Positions 8,992 to 17,720 of a DNA stretch of 64,000 nt are shown here, in pieces. Position numbers and translations under genes: made by a program. Source of the DNA: Brevibacillus brevis (GTDB taxonomy: Bacteria > Bacillota > Bacilli > Brevibacillales > Brevibacillaceae); contig NZ_CP041767.1 of NCBI RefSeq assembly GCF_022026395.1, positions 2,698,501-2,762,500 of the forward strand, read 5' to 3'. Every line of letters begins with the position of its first letter. The first letter of the stretch is position 1. The notes beneath the pieces were generated by a model. That model made no database searches, was not told where the DNA came from, and worked only from the letters and a program-made list of their open reading frames with translations.

Positions 8992-9078
8992 GCGGTCGTG
9001 GCGGAATTGGCAGACGCGCTAGATTCAGGTTCTAGTGGTGGCAACACCGTGGAGGTTCAAGTCCTCTCGACCGCACCA
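8992..9078 (+). tRNA. tRNA-Leu (CAG)
   Basis: An 87-base class II tRNA with the acceptor GCGGTCG/CGACCGC, anticodon loop TTCAGGT (CAG), a long variable arm (TGGTGGCAACACCG) and encoded CCA. Confidence 0.96.
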
Positions 9079-9091
9079 TATGGCAAACAAC

Positions 9092-9137
9092 AGGTTCGTA
9101 CATTAGCTGATGAAGCTAATGACGAGCCTTTTTATTT
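9092..9137 (+). terminator. Terminator of the tRNA cluster
   Basis: A long stem formed by AGGTTCGT-A-CATTAGCT and AGCTAATG-ACGAGCCT with a short loop is followed by TTTTTATTTTT. Confidence 0.88.
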
Positions 9138-9183
9138 TTCTTGCATGTTGAATCCTCCTCCATTTTCCATTACAATCACATTA

Positions 9184-9198
9184 TGATAATGAATCTCA
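9184..9198 (+). promoter_or_regulatory. Candidate Fur box
   Basis: TGATAATGAATCTCA matches the 7-1-7 Fur consensus (TGATAAT-N-ATTATCA) fully in the left half and at five of seven positions in the right half. A further overlapping half-site (TTTTCACTATC) follows. It lies 60 bases upstream of the ferredoxin-NADP reductase start. Confidence 0.55.
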
Positions 9199-9257
9199 TT
9201 TTCACTATCGTTTTTGATGATTCATAAACAAACAAGAAAGACAGTGGAGGGGTAGTT

Positions 9258-10304
9258 GTGGGAGAAAAGTTGGAGCTGTTTGATGTAACCATTATCGGCG
9301 GTGGCCCTGCGGGGATGTACGCTGCCTTTTATAGCGGAATGCGCGATATGAAGACAAAACTCATTGAAGCGAAAGAAGAACTCGGTGGACGAATGTTGAT
9401 CTATCCAGAAAAAATGATCTGGGATGTAGGCGGTGTACCACCACAGTTATGTGAAAAGCTAATTGCCAATCTGGTACAACAAGCAAAGACGTTTGATCCT
9501 ACCATCGTCTTAGGTGAGGCGATCATTGGATTAGAGCCACAAGAAGATGGAACTTACATACTCGTTGCAAAATCGGGGAGACGACATTGGACCCGCACGA
9601 TCATATTGGCTTTGGGTCGAGGTATTTTGAAGATGGCAAAGCTGGAGATCGAAGGAGCCGAGCGCTACGAGGTGACAAATCTTCATTATACGGTGCAGGA
9701 ACTGGAGCCATTCCGTGGGAAGCATGTCCTCATCTCAGGGGGCGGGGACTCCGCGGTCGATTGGGCAAATGAACTGGTACAAATCGCAGCATCCGTCACT
9801 ATCGTGCATCGCCGAGATGTATTTGGAGGACATGAGCGGAATGTAAAGCGCATGAAAGAGTCCTCTGCGATCGTTCGTACGCCATATGCGGTCACGCAAT
9901 TGCAAAGCTCAGACAAAGAAACGATCGATAAAGTGACGATACGTCATCTGGAGACAGACGAGACAGAGCAAATCGATGTAGACGCCATTATTGTCAATCA
10001 CGGATTGAAGGCCGATTTCACTGGAATTAACGAGTGGGGCTTGGACATGGATGAGTGGAACGTGTTTGTCAGTCCTCGTCTGGCAACGAATCTGCCAGGG
10101 ATTTTTGCGGCGGGAGATTTTGCTAGCTTTGACAGCAAGATTACGCTGATTGCGGGAGCATTCACCGATGCGGCTGTGGCTGTAAATAGTGCCAAATTGC
10201 ATATTGACCCGGTAGCAGACCGAATGGCGTACGTTTCTTCTCATAACCAGCGCTTTAAAGAAAAGAACAAAGCCCTTGGGGTTATCGATGAGGACGACGA
10301 GTAG
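9258..10304 (+). CDS. Ferredoxin--NADP(+) reductase, thioredoxin-reductase type (YumC-like)
   Basis: FAD enzyme transferring electrons between NADPH and ferredoxin or flavodoxin. It shows the N-terminal FAD motif [14 protein letters not shown] (about residues 14-27), a second dinucleotide motif [10 protein letters not shown] for NADPH near residue 160, and the C-terminal FAD-contact [12 protein letters not shown]. The thioredoxin-reductase CxxC pair is absent, which separates it from TrxB and fits the type 2 FNR family (B. subtilis YumC). It has 348 residues and a GTG start five bases after GGAGGGG. The Fur-like box upstream suggests induction under iron limitation, consistent with a role in ferric or heme-iron reduction, but this is inferred. 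Confidence 0.9.
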   Translation: MGEKLELFDVTIIGGGPAGMYAAFYSGMRDMKTKLIEAKEELGGRMLIYPEKMIWDVGGVPPQLCEKLIANLVQQAKTFDPTIVLGEAIIGLEPQEDGTYILVAKSGRRHWTRTIILALGRGILKMAKLEIEGAERYEVTNLHYTVQELEPFRGKHVLISGGGDSAVDWANELVQIAASVTIVHRRDVFGGHERNVKRMKESSAIVRTPYAVTQLQSSDKETIDKVTIRHLETDETEQIDVDAIIVNHGLKADFTGINEWGLDMDEWNVFVSPRLATNLPGIFAAGDFASFDSKITLIAGAFTDAAVAVNSAKLHIDPVADRMAYVSSHNQRFKEKNKALGVIDEDDE

Positions 10305-10462
10305 AATTGATGTAGGACAAAAAGCCCAACATTTGCAGGTTGATCGTCGCTTTTCCCATACGTTACATTGTAAGAGGCAAGGTATAAAAATATTGACAGT
10401 CTATATAAATAGGGAACTTCGCGTCAGCAAATCGATCAACAAATGTGGGAGAGGAAGTAGAG

Positions 10463-11092
10463 ATGAAGAAAGTTCGGCATTGGCCGATCACTATGGCGAT
10501 TGTAGCCCTTGTGTTCTCGCTCGCTATGAACTATGCGCCTGAGCATGCAATGGCATTACAAGTAGACCGGTTATCTCCTGCTATCGAGTTGCAGGATAAG
10601 TTACAGGAAAAGTATATGGAGAAGATGGGCCTCAAGGAAGAGGAGGTTCTTGGCTTTTATTACTCATCGATGAAAGACAGCACAGATGCTCGTAAACATA
10701 ACATCAAGCAAGCATTGAGCAAGATTCATAATGAAAAAATCAAGCCGCAACAGGTGTTTTCTTTCAATGAAATAGTGGGAAATTCAAATTTGCCAGAGGA
10801 TGGTTGGCAACAGGCCGGAGTTATTCAGAACGGCCAGCTCGTCGATGACTATGGAGGCGGGGTTTGTCAGGTTTCCAGCACGCTTTACAATGCAGTTGCT
10901 GAAGCGGGAATGATCATGGTGGAACGGCATAACCACAGCAAATCAGTGAGATATGTGCCAGTGGGTCAAGATGCCACAGTCGCGTATGGCTATAAGGATT
11001 TTAAATTTACCAACTTGTACGATTTCCCTGTGAAAATCAAAGCAAAATCATATGATGACGAACATGTTGTGATTGCGATCATACGTGCGTAG
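10463..11092 (+). CDS. VanW-family exported protein
   Basis: The 209-residue protein starts at 10463 behind GAGAGGAAG and has an N-terminal hydrophobic segment (about residues 8-24), so it is exported or membrane-anchored. The VanW domain follows from about residue 75 (RKHNIKQALSKIHNEKIKPQ), with the conserved GGGVCQVSSTLYNAV and ERHNHSKSVRYVPVG segments. VanW occurs in some vancomycin-resistance clusters and in many Gram-positive wall proteins; its biochemical role is not established. Unlike YoaR-type relatives, this protein has no additional peptidoglycan-binding or G5 domain. No van genes are nearby. Confidence 0.85.
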   Translation: MKKVRHWPITMAIVALVFSLAMNYAPEHAMALQVDRLSPAIELQDKLQEKYMEKMGLKEEEVLGFYYSSMKDSTDARKHNIKQALSKIHNEKIKPQQVFSFNEIVGNSNLPEDGWQQAGVIQNGQLVDDYGGGVCQVSSTLYNAVAEAGMIMVERHNHSKSVRYVPVGQDATVAYGYKDFKFTNLYDFPVKIKAKSYDDEHVVIAIIRA

Positions 11093-11106
11093 CTAAGCAG
11101 GAATAA

Positions 11107-11139
11107 AGGGGGCATCCTATGGATGAACCCTGTTTTTTT
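11107..11139 (+). terminator. Probable terminator after the VanW-like gene
   Basis: A GGG...CCC and CATCC...GGATG stem is followed by TGTTTTTTT, 15 bases after the stop codon. Confidence 0.6.
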
Positions 11140-11225
11140 CGGTATTTCTTCAGGGAAAAAATGGATGGAGATTTGGTTTTGAGTCATGCATTCCTGACCA
11201 TACTGTTTTAGAGGGAGGTGCCGTG

Positions 11226-11771
11226 ATGTTCGTTCAGGTGACAGGTGATTCACACAATCAAGAGGTTCTCGTCTTGGGAGAACGGTTAGATCGCCAGCAG
11301 GATGGTTGTTATCTCTTGCCTGGGAGACTTGTCCACGCATTGAAGCCACATGATTTGCCGGTAGGAATCCCGTTCAAGCTCTCAGGTGCGCTGCCCTCTG
11401 GCTACGGGTTTTATCGGGAGGATACTGTTGTTTTCCGGCGGACGAATGATACTCCCTCCCTGTGGATTGATGTTACTTCTACATATATGGTTGCGGAATG
11501 GGATGGTTTGTTCTCGGCAGAAGCGACGGTTGAAGCCAGAAAGCATGTCGTGGAACAACAACAGCAGTTTGCCTTTGTCCTCTCCGAAGCGACAGAGCAG
11601 CAAGTGATTTTCCATTACGAATTTTCCTGGAGCTCTGAGCAAGAGATGGATTTGGAGAGTGCGTTGGAATCTATTTGTGATACCGTGATTGAAGTAGAAG
11701 CACGAGGAAATGCCCGTCTTTGGCCTGGCTATGGAAACTACATGGAAGAGGGCGAACAAGACAAGCTGTAA
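11226..11771 (+). CDS. Uncharacterised protein
   Basis: A 181-residue acidic protein with no signal peptide or membrane segment. The ATG at 11226 is seven bases after GGAGG; a GTG at 11223 is also possible. The first half is rich in short hydrophobic stretches consistent with beta structure (EVLVLGERLDRQQDGCYLLPG). The second half contains a helical QQQQ-rich segment and ends in a charged tail. I recognise no domain. It is followed after 58 bases by the FAH-family gene, with which it could be co-transcribed. Confidence 0.6.
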   Translation: MFVQVTGDSHNQEVLVLGERLDRQQDGCYLLPGRLVHALKPHDLPVGIPFKLSGALPSGYGFYREDTVVFRRTNDTPSLWIDVTSTYMVAEWDGLFSAEATVEARKHVVEQQQQFAFVLSEATEQQVIFHYEFSWSSEQEMDLESALESICDTVIEVEARGNARLWPGYGNYMEEGEQDKL

Positions 11772-11829
11772 TACACCATGCAGCCATGATATAGTGAAAA
11801 AAGAGACAGCCACCAAAGGAGAGGACGAG

Positions 11830-12456
11830 ATGGAGCCAGTCAAAAATATTTACTGTATCGGTCGCAACTATCGATTGCATGCTGCGGAGTTAGGGAACGA
11901 TGTGCCAACCAAGCCAATGATCTTTGATAAGCCAACACATGCGCTTGCGATGGCAAATGGTGAGGCCATCGAGCTTCCGGCATCTCGTGGAGAGCTTCAT
12001 TATGAGGCGGAGCTTGTGATTCACATCGCGAGACCGTATGAGGCTGGGGTTACACTTGACGAAATGATTGACAAAATAGCACTCGGGATCGACTTTACTT
12101 TGCGTGATGTTCAGAGCGAGCTGAAGAAAGCTGGGCATCCATGGTTGTTGGCAAAAGGGTTTAAAAATTCAGCCATTTTGACATCATTTCATCCTTTCCC
12201 TGGTATCCATGAGCTGCACCAAACGGATTTCTCGTTGCTGAAAAATGGAGAGCAGGTGCAACGAGGCAATCTGCGTGATGTGATTTTTGATTTGGAAACC
12301 ATTATTGCCTATATTTCCGAAAATCTGGGACTGGATCAAGGAGATATCATTTACACGGGTACACCAGCAGGGGTAGGCCCGGTTTCGGATGGAGATGTGC
12401 TCACTCTCAAGTGGGGAGAAGAGACGTGGGGGCAGTTTACAGCCAAAATGAAATAG
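11830..12456 (+). CDS. Fumarylacetoacetate hydrolase family protein
   Basis: Single-domain FAH-fold enzyme of 208 residues. Relatives are acylpyruvases, oxaloacetate decarboxylases (FAHD1, YisK) and HpcE-type decarboxylases acting on 2-keto acids with Mg2+ or Mn2+. Metal-binding residues are visible in LHYEAELVIHI (two Glu) and the Asp in GIDFTLRDVQ. YTGTPAGVGPV is the conserved C-terminal loop. The ATG at 11830 is preceded by AAAGGAGAGG, so the longer upstream frame is rejected. Substrate is not predictable from the neighbours. Confidence 0.88.
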   Translation: MEPVKNIYCIGRNYRLHAAELGNDVPTKPMIFDKPTHALAMANGEAIELPASRGELHYEAELVIHIARPYEAGVTLDEMIDKIALGIDFTLRDVQSELKKAGHPWLLAKGFKNSAILTSFHPFPGIHELHQTDFSLLKNGEQVQRGNLRDVIFDLETIIAYISENLGLDQGDIIYTGTPAGVGPVSDGDVLTLKWGEETWGQFTAKMK

Positions 12457-12468
12457 AGACGAATCGCG

Positions 12469-12510
12469 AACCATCTTCTGACAGAAACAAGCAGAAGATG
12501 GTTTTTGTTT
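12469..12510 (+). terminator. Strong terminator after the FAH gene
   Basis: A perfect 12-bp stem AACCATCTTCTG / CAGAAGATGGTT with an 11-base loop is followed by a T-rich tract. Confidence 0.9.
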
Positions 12511-12757
12511 GGGGCTCAGGCCAGGAAAATAGCCACTTTTCGCGAAGAAAATCAACTTTGAAACCGTTTTGTAACCTTTATGGTTCCATGGAACTAAGAA
12601 GTAACAACCGCCTACTTTGCACACCGTTTTCTGACTAGTCCCATGCTACCAATTCCATCATTGGAAAATTTTACGGTCTTATCCTCCTGTTTCCTCCTGC
12701 GCTATTCTGTCCATGTACCCAAGACGGGTGCCACAACATGACAAGGAGGAAAAGAAA
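12511..12757. other. Long leader region before the NlpC/P60 gene
   Basis: This 247-base gap holds no supported gene. It contains a perfect palindrome GTTCCATGGAAC at 12583-12594 and a smaller dyad CCAAT...ATTGG at about 12650-12664. I looked for a c-di-AMP riboswitch, which often precedes NlpC/P60 genes, and could not recognise its conserved core. Confidence 0.4.
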
Positions 12758-13660
12758 GTGACGAAACGAGATTGGGTAATGAGGTCAACAGTAGCAGTCA
12801 TGCTGAGTACGTCCCTGTTAATGGGTGGTCAAATTGGAGAAGTGGCCGCTAAGACACCAGATTCAAAACAATCAGAGATTGCGAACATTGCTACTTCTTT
12901 GATCGGGAAGGATTATGAGTACAAAGCAAAGGGACCGAAGCAATTCGGATCAGCAGAGCTGGCTACGTATGCGTACAAACAAGTAGGGATTTCCATCGGG
13001 AGCACAATCTCTAGCCTGTACAAGACCGGGACTAAAGTATCCGAAAAAAGCGTGGTGCCAGGAGATTTGGTGTTCTTCGCCTCTAGCGGAAGCGGCAGCC
13101 CAACTTTTATGGGAATATACATAGGCAGTGATCAATTCGTTTATTCTTCAAAAGGGGAAGACGAGGTAGTTGTAAAAAAATATTCGGAGTACAGTGACAA
13201 ATTTGTAGGGGCTCGTCGTGTTATTGATAGCAATTCCTCAGAGACTACGCCTACTAAGCCAGAAAAGCCGGCAAGCAATCTTGCTGACCAAGTCATTAAA
13301 AATGGCGAAAAGTATATGGGTACCAAATACAAATACGGGTCAAGCAGCAGTACGACCAATACATTCGACTGCTCTTCCTTTACACAGCGCGTGTTTAAAG
13401 AAGCCGGCATTACATTGCCGCGCGATTCCCGCCAGCAATCAACTGTGGGGAAATCTGTTTCCAAGAGCAATCTGCAAAAAGGTGATCTGATCTTCATGAA
13501 GGCATCCGTAACCACTTCTTCTGATCGGATTACACACGTAGCCATTTATGCAGGGGATGGGAAAATCCTGCACACATACGGCAGTCCTGGTGTGACTTAT
13601 TCCAAGTACGACGGAACGAACTGGGAAAAGCGCACAGTTAAAATCAAGCGCGTCATTTAA
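12758..13660 (+). CDS. Tandem NlpC/P60 protein, first domain inactive
   Basis: Secreted 300-residue cell wall hydrolase with a GTG start eight bases after AAGGAGG. After a signal peptide (to about residue 33, VAAKT) come two NlpC/P60 domains separated by a Thr/Pro/Ser/Lys linker (about 165-180). In the second domain the nucleophile Cys sits in TFDCSSFTQRVFKEAG and the catalytic His in THVAIYAGDGKILHTYG. In the first domain the equivalent positions read KQFGSAELATYAYKQVG and FMGIYIGSDQFVYSS, so both Cys and His are missing while the fold-defining pattern (PGDLVFF) remains. The dead copy may bind wall peptide or regulate the active copy; that is inference. Confidence 0.9.
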   Translation: MTKRDWVMRSTVAVMLSTSLLMGGQIGEVAAKTPDSKQSEIANIATSLIGKDYEYKAKGPKQFGSAELATYAYKQVGISIGSTISSLYKTGTKVSEKSVVPGDLVFFASSGSGSPTFMGIYIGSDQFVYSSKGEDEVVVKKYSEYSDKFVGARRVIDSNSSETTPTKPEKPASNLADQVIKNGEKYMGTKYKYGSSSSTTNTFDCSSFTQRVFKEAGITLPRDSRQQSTVGKSVSKSNLQKGDLIFMKASVTTSSDRITHVAIYAGDGKILHTYGSPGVTYSKYDGTNWEKRTVKIKRVI

Positions 13661-13885
13661 GCATCAAATCCATTTCAGCTCTCATGCACTTGCATGGGGG
13701 CTTCTGTATTATATAGGACGCTTGTTCGCACAGATCGTTTCGCGTCAATTTTTGCCAATAGTAGTACGGAGCAAGTAGCGTCATAGGCCTTTTTTTGTCC
13801 CAATTTTTTGTCGAAAGAAAAAGGTGAGAAATATAGTGATGTCGAATTATTATTCATCAATCTTAGAAAAGGTGGAGATGTGCCT

Positions 13886-15469
13886 ATGGAACTAAACATG
13901 CCAGTGAACTATAACTTCGCTGCCCAGGTGGACGAATGGGCGAAAAAACACCCAGAGAGACGAGCGGTTTGGGAGTTAGATGAACAAGGTCAGGAACATA
14001 TCCTTACGTACGAAAATTTGCGCCAATATTCAAACAAAATTGCAAATGGACTAGGTTCCATTGGAATCGAGCATGGGGATCGGGTACTCGTTCTGGTTTC
14101 CAGGGGAACATTGGCTTATGGTCTCTATTTGGCTCTGCTGAAGCTGGGGGCAGTGATTTTGCCAGGGTCTGAGATGCTGCGTTCCAAAGATATTGAGTAC
14201 CGGATCAATCATGCAAAAGTAAAGGCTGTGATCAGCTTCGGGGGAGCAATGAGTGAGGTTGATCTGACGAGAGGCAACTGTTCTACGCTGCAACACTACA
14301 TCACGACGGGAGAAGTGAAAGAAGGTTGGATTTCGCTTGAGGGGCTACTCCAAGGGCAGGACACAGAATTTGAGGTAGTAAACACGAAGTCGGATGAGCT
14401 GGCATTCCTGTCTTATACATCAGGCACGACTGGGGGACCAAAAGGAGTTATGCACGTTCACGGTTGGCCGTTTGCGCATCTGGCTGTAGCCGCTACACAG
14501 TGGCTGGACGTTCGAGAAGGTGACGTGGTTTGGGCAACCGCTGGGCCTGGTTGGGCCAAGTGGATCTGGAGCCCGTTTGTCTCTACGTTAGGACTGGGAG
14601 CGACCGCATTTGTCTATAAAGGAAAATTTTCCGCGGAGAATTATTTGACGATTCTGCAAAATTATCCGGTTTCTGTCTTGTGTGCGACGCCAACCGAGTA
14701 CAGAATCATGGCAAAAGTAACGAACCTGGAACAATACAAGCTGTCCGCCTTGCGCTCCGCATGTTCCGCCGGTGAACCACTTAATCGGGAGGTGATCGAC
14801 ACATTCCGCCGAGTATTCCAGTTGACCGTACGAGATGGATACGGACAGACAGAGAACACGTTGCTGGTAGGTACCTTTGTTGGCATGGAGCCAAGGCCAG
14901 GTTCAATGGGCAAGCCATCGCCAGTTGTGAGGATTGCCATTATTGACGAAGAAGGAGCGGAGCTGCCGGTAGGCAAAGTGGGCGATATTGCAATTGATCG
15001 TCATATGGTGGCGCTGTTCAAAGGCTATCTGGATGATCCCGAGCGCACTGCCAGAGCATTTCGCGGAGACTGGTACGTGACGGGTGACCAAGGTCGCATG
15101 GACGAAGATGGCTACATCTGGTTCGAAGGACGTTCAGACGACATTATCATCTCAGGCGGATATACGATTGGTCCGTTTGAGGTTGAGGATGCGTTGGTGA
15201 AGCATGCGGCAGTAGCGGAGTGTGCGGCGGTTGCCAGTCCTGATCCAGAGCGTGGGCATGTGGTAAAAGCTTTTGTCATCCTGAAAAAAGGGAATGAGCC
15301 ATCCGAAGAGTTGATCGCGGAATTGCAAAACCATGTCAAACAATTAACTGCTCCTTATAAATACCCGCGCAAAATCGAATTTGTTCAGGAACTGCCGAAA
15401 ACGACCTCCGGTAAAATCAGACGGATCGAGCTGCGTCAGCAGGAGGTACAGCAAAATCAGCATATGTAG
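13886..15469 (+). CDS. Acyl-CoA synthetase (acetyl-/medium-chain type, AMP-forming)
   Basis: ANL-superfamily enzyme that activates a carboxylic acid to its acyl-CoA through an acyl-adenylate. It has 527 residues from the ATG at 13886, behind GGTGGAG. Motifs are the P-loop LSYTSGTTGGPKGVM (about residue 175), the A5 motif DGYGQTENTL, the hinge DWYVTGDQGRMDEDGYIWFEGRSDDII and the catalytic Lys in PKTTSGKIRRIEL near the C-terminus. The WATAGPGWAKWIW segment is typical of medium-chain or YtcI-like synthetases. The substrate chain length is uncertain. Confidence 0.9.
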   Translation: MELNMPVNYNFAAQVDEWAKKHPERRAVWELDEQGQEHILTYENLRQYSNKIANGLGSIGIEHGDRVLVLVSRGTLAYGLYLALLKLGAVILPGSEMLRSKDIEYRINHAKVKAVISFGGAMSEVDLTRGNCSTLQHYITTGEVKEGWISLEGLLQGQDTEFEVVNTKSDELAFLSYTSGTTGGPKGVMHVHGWPFAHLAVAATQWLDVREGDVVWATAGPGWAKWIWSPFVSTLGLGATAFVYKGKFSAENYLTILQNYPVSVLCATPTEYRIMAKVTNLEQYKLSALRSACSAGEPLNREVIDTFRRVFQLTVRDGYGQTENTLLVGTFVGMEPRPGSMGKPSPVVRIAIIDEEGAELPVGKVGDIAIDRHMVALFKGYLDDPERTARAFRGDWYVTGDQGRMDEDGYIWFEGRSDDIIISGGYTIGPFEVEDALVKHAAVAECAAVASPDPERGHVVKAFVILKKGNEPSEELIAELQNHVKQLTAPYKYPRKIEFVQELPKTTSGKIRRIELRQQEVQQNQHM

Positions 15470-15578
15470 TGAATAGTTTGTCTTACGAAATTGTAAGATT
15501 GCTGTAAGTGGATTCGATGGGACGAAATGCGCGCATCCCCTACAATGTGAGTAGAAGCAAGGCAAGGGGGAATGCAGC

Positions 15579-16394
15579 ATGAACCACCTTCCAATCCCAT
15601 TAGGAAGAAACACCGACTTGTATGAAGTGGCGAGCATGCCTAAGAGCATGAAGAAGCTCGGTGTTCGTTGGAAAAAACGACTGCGTATCAGTTTTCTCGT
15701 GATCATGATGGCAGCTATCTTGGCGCCGATCATGCTTGCGTGGACAGGGAATATATGGATAGATGAAAATAAGCTGGCTGCTGTTCAGCAATCCAACAGC
15801 TATGTAAAGCTGGACGAAATGCCTGATTATGTGTGGAAGGCGTTCGTTGCGATAGAGGATCATCGGTTTATGCAGCATCCAGGAGTGGACCCGATTGGAT
15901 TGAGCCGCGCTATCTGGGTGGATATCAAGGAAGGTGCCTACGTGCAGGGCGGAAGTACAATCACCATGCAGTTGGCGCGGAACCTGTTTCTGACAAACGA
16001 CAAAACGATGACCAGAAAAGTGAAGGAAGTTGCGATCGCTTTGCAATTGGAACAGCGATACAGCAAAAAAGAACTGCTCGAAATGTACCTCAACGTCATT
16101 TATTTCGGGCACGGAAAATACGGGATCGGCGAGGCTGTTCCCTTTTACTTCGGAAAAAAAGCAACAGAAACAGGGGATCGAGCGGTAACACTGGGAGAAG
16201 CGGCAATGCTGGCTTCTTTACCGAAAGGACCAGAGCGCTACTCACCGGTAAAGAACTGGGGCCGAGCCAAACAACGGCAGGAGGTAGTGCTGAATCGGAT
16301 GAACGAATTGGCCGTGATCGACCAAAGCGAAAGTACATTGGCGAAGAACGAACAGATATCCGTTGTGCCTACTGTCAAACGCGCAGTGAAATAA
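15579..16394 (+). CDS. Monofunctional biosynthetic peptidoglycan glycosyltransferase (GT51)
   Basis: Membrane-anchored enzyme polymerising lipid II into glycan strands. The 271-residue protein has a cytosolic N-terminus, one membrane segment at about residues 37-57, then the GT51 domain only. The catalytic Glu is in AIEDHRFMQHPGVD; other family motifs are GGSTITMQLARNLFL, RKVKEVAIALQLE, and EMYLNVIYFGHGKYGI. No transpeptidase domain follows, unlike class A penicillin-binding proteins. The RBS is AAGGGGGAA. The gene is monocistronic. Confidence 0.92.
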   Translation: MNHLPIPLGRNTDLYEVASMPKSMKKLGVRWKKRLRISFLVIMMAAILAPIMLAWTGNIWIDENKLAAVQQSNSYVKLDEMPDYVWKAFVAIEDHRFMQHPGVDPIGLSRAIWVDIKEGAYVQGGSTITMQLARNLFLTNDKTMTRKVKEVAIALQLEQRYSKKELLEMYLNVIYFGHGKYGIGEAVPFYFGKKATETGDRAVTLGEAAMLASLPKGPERYSPVKNWGRAKQRQEVVLNRMNELAVIDQSESTLAKNEQISVVPTVKRAVK

Positions 16395-16408
16395 TCGAAT
16401 GTGATGGA

Positions 16409-16452
16409 AAGTGACCAGTCCGCAGTTGATGCAGATTGGTCACTTGTTTGTT
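16409..16452. terminator. Terminator between GT51 gene and xerS
   Basis: AAGTGACCA and TGGTCACTT pair around a long loop and are followed by TGTTTGTT on the plus strand. The opposite strand carries TTTCC, so it may serve both convergent genes. Confidence 0.6.
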
Positions 16453-16461
16453 GAGGACTTC

Positions 16462-17574
16462 TTACGTCGTTCGGTTCACAGCCTTGCCCAGCGCATCTTC
16501 TAATACATGGGCATACTGCATGGTCGTCTCGATTTTGGAGTGCCCCAGCTGTGCTTGGAGCTGATGGGGGTCAGGGTTCAACCGAAGAAACTGTGTAGCA
16601 AAGCTGTGACGAAGCTTATGTACGGACAAATCGGGGATGCCGAATGCTTTCGCGTACTTTTTGACCAGCTTTTGGACAGACCGCACTTCGATGCGATGCC
16701 CATTCGGATTGGCAGGGGAAACAGCGAGAAAAACAGCGTCCTCTTGTGGGTCGGGATTGTATTTGTCACGCAGCTGCAAGTATTTGGCTAAGTACTCTTT
16801 GCCCCAGTCACTGAAAAAAGGAGCGTCTTCTTTCTTTCCTTTGCGGATCAATTTCAACTGGTTCTTTTCCATAATAATATCGGATAGATCGAGACTGACG
16901 ATCTCTGACACACGGAAGCCACCGGATAAAATCATCGCGATCAAGGCAGTATCCCGGTCGCGGTTTTGCATGTGATACTGCTTCTTTTTTTCCGTATCGC
17001 AGTGAGCCAAATATCCGTTGTAGACAAAATCGACGAACTGATAGATTTCGTCGTCAATCAGGATTTTTGCCCGAATGGCATGGGCGCGTGCAAGGGGAGT
17101 CAGCTCCGTGATCTCCAGCTCGATTTTGGCGAGTACATTCCGCGTCAAATACGATTCCCCATTCTCATCCTCAGCAAGAGCAGACAAGTAATGAAAAAGC
17201 GATTTCAGGCTCGATATTTTTCTGCTGATGGTGCGGTCGCTGTACTCTTTCTTCGCGCTTTTGGTAGGGTTCGAGAGCAAAGCAGATCGCTCATACAGAT
17301 GCGACTCCTGCAAGTATAATATGTAGCTTTCTACCGTTTCCTTCTTCAAGTCATTCAAATCGCTTAACGGGATGTCCTTCATATCCGTCGCGGTACTCAA
17401 ACCTTCTGTCATCATCCAGCGAAAGAAAAAAGAGAAATCGCGGAGGTAGCCAAGCAAGGTGGAGGGTGAATTCTTTTTTGCTTTTTTATGCTCAATAAAC
17501 TTTTCGACATACCAAGGGTAGGAGCCCACTGTTTGCAAAAGCTGCAAGGCATCGCGCTGTTTGGTAACGGACAT
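16462..17574 (-). CDS. xerS: XerS-like tyrosine recombinase
   Basis: Site-specific tyrosine recombinase of 370 residues. From the ATG at 17574 (weak RBS GGTGGTG), it has an N-terminal SAM-like core-binding domain (about 25-190) and a C-terminal catalytic domain. Catalytic residues are visible as Arg in GGFRVSEIVSL, His and Arg in HKLRHSFATQFL, His in LGHSKIETTMQYAHV and the Tyr in that motif. Length and motif context match XerS, the single recombinase resolving chromosome dimers at difSL in streptococci, which is also annotated in several Bacillota. No obvious dif-like site was found in the flanks. A longer upstream frame lacks an RBS. Confidence 0.85.
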   Translation of the reverse strand: MSVTKQRDALQLLQTVGSYPWYVEKFIEHKKAKKNSPSTLLGYLRDFSFFFRWMMTEGLSTATDMKDIPLSDLNDLKKETVESYILYLQESHLYERSALLSNPTKSAKKEYSDRTISRKISSLKSLFHYLSALAEDENGESYLTRNVLAKIELEITELTPLARAHAIRAKILIDDEIYQFVDFVYNGYLAHCDTEKKKQYHMQNRDRDTALIAMILSGGFRVSEIVSLDLSDIIMEKNQLKLIRKGKKEDAPFFSDWGKEYLAKYLQLRDKYNPDPQEDAVFLAVSPANPNGHRIEVRSVQKLVKKYAKAFGIPDLSVHKLRHSFATQFLRLNPDPHQLQAQLGHSKIETTMQYAHVLEDALGKAVNRTT

Positions 17575-17720
17575 GCTTTCACCACCAACATCTTTTTGTA
17601 AATCGTATACGAACATATATTCTATCAAAAACCAAACGTTCTGGGAATTGCAAATTGAACAAGAAACCGTCATGATGGGGAGTGTGGATAGATGTTGGAC
17701 AAGAACGGAGTGGATTTGTA

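Noticed and set aside
8998-9186. Open frame starting inside tRNA-Leu
   Set aside because: It overlaps the tRNA and its terminator and has no RBS; typical of class II tRNA read as protein.
12511-12757. c-di-AMP riboswitch before the NlpC/P60 gene
   Set aside because: Common in such positions, but the conserved core could not be identified in this leader.
13808-13885. N-terminal extension of the acyl-CoA synthetase
   Set aside because: The ATG at 13886 has an RBS (GGTGGAG), and the extra 26 residues show no family similarity.
15480-15498. TCTTAC-N6-GTAAGA as terminator of the acyl-CoA synthetase gene
   Set aside because: Short stem without a T tract; could be a weak operator but no evidence.
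17575-17720. dif/difSL site upstream of xerS
   Set aside because: No 28-31 base sequence with two recognisable recombinase half-sites was found; only a GTATAC palindrome in AT-rich DNA.
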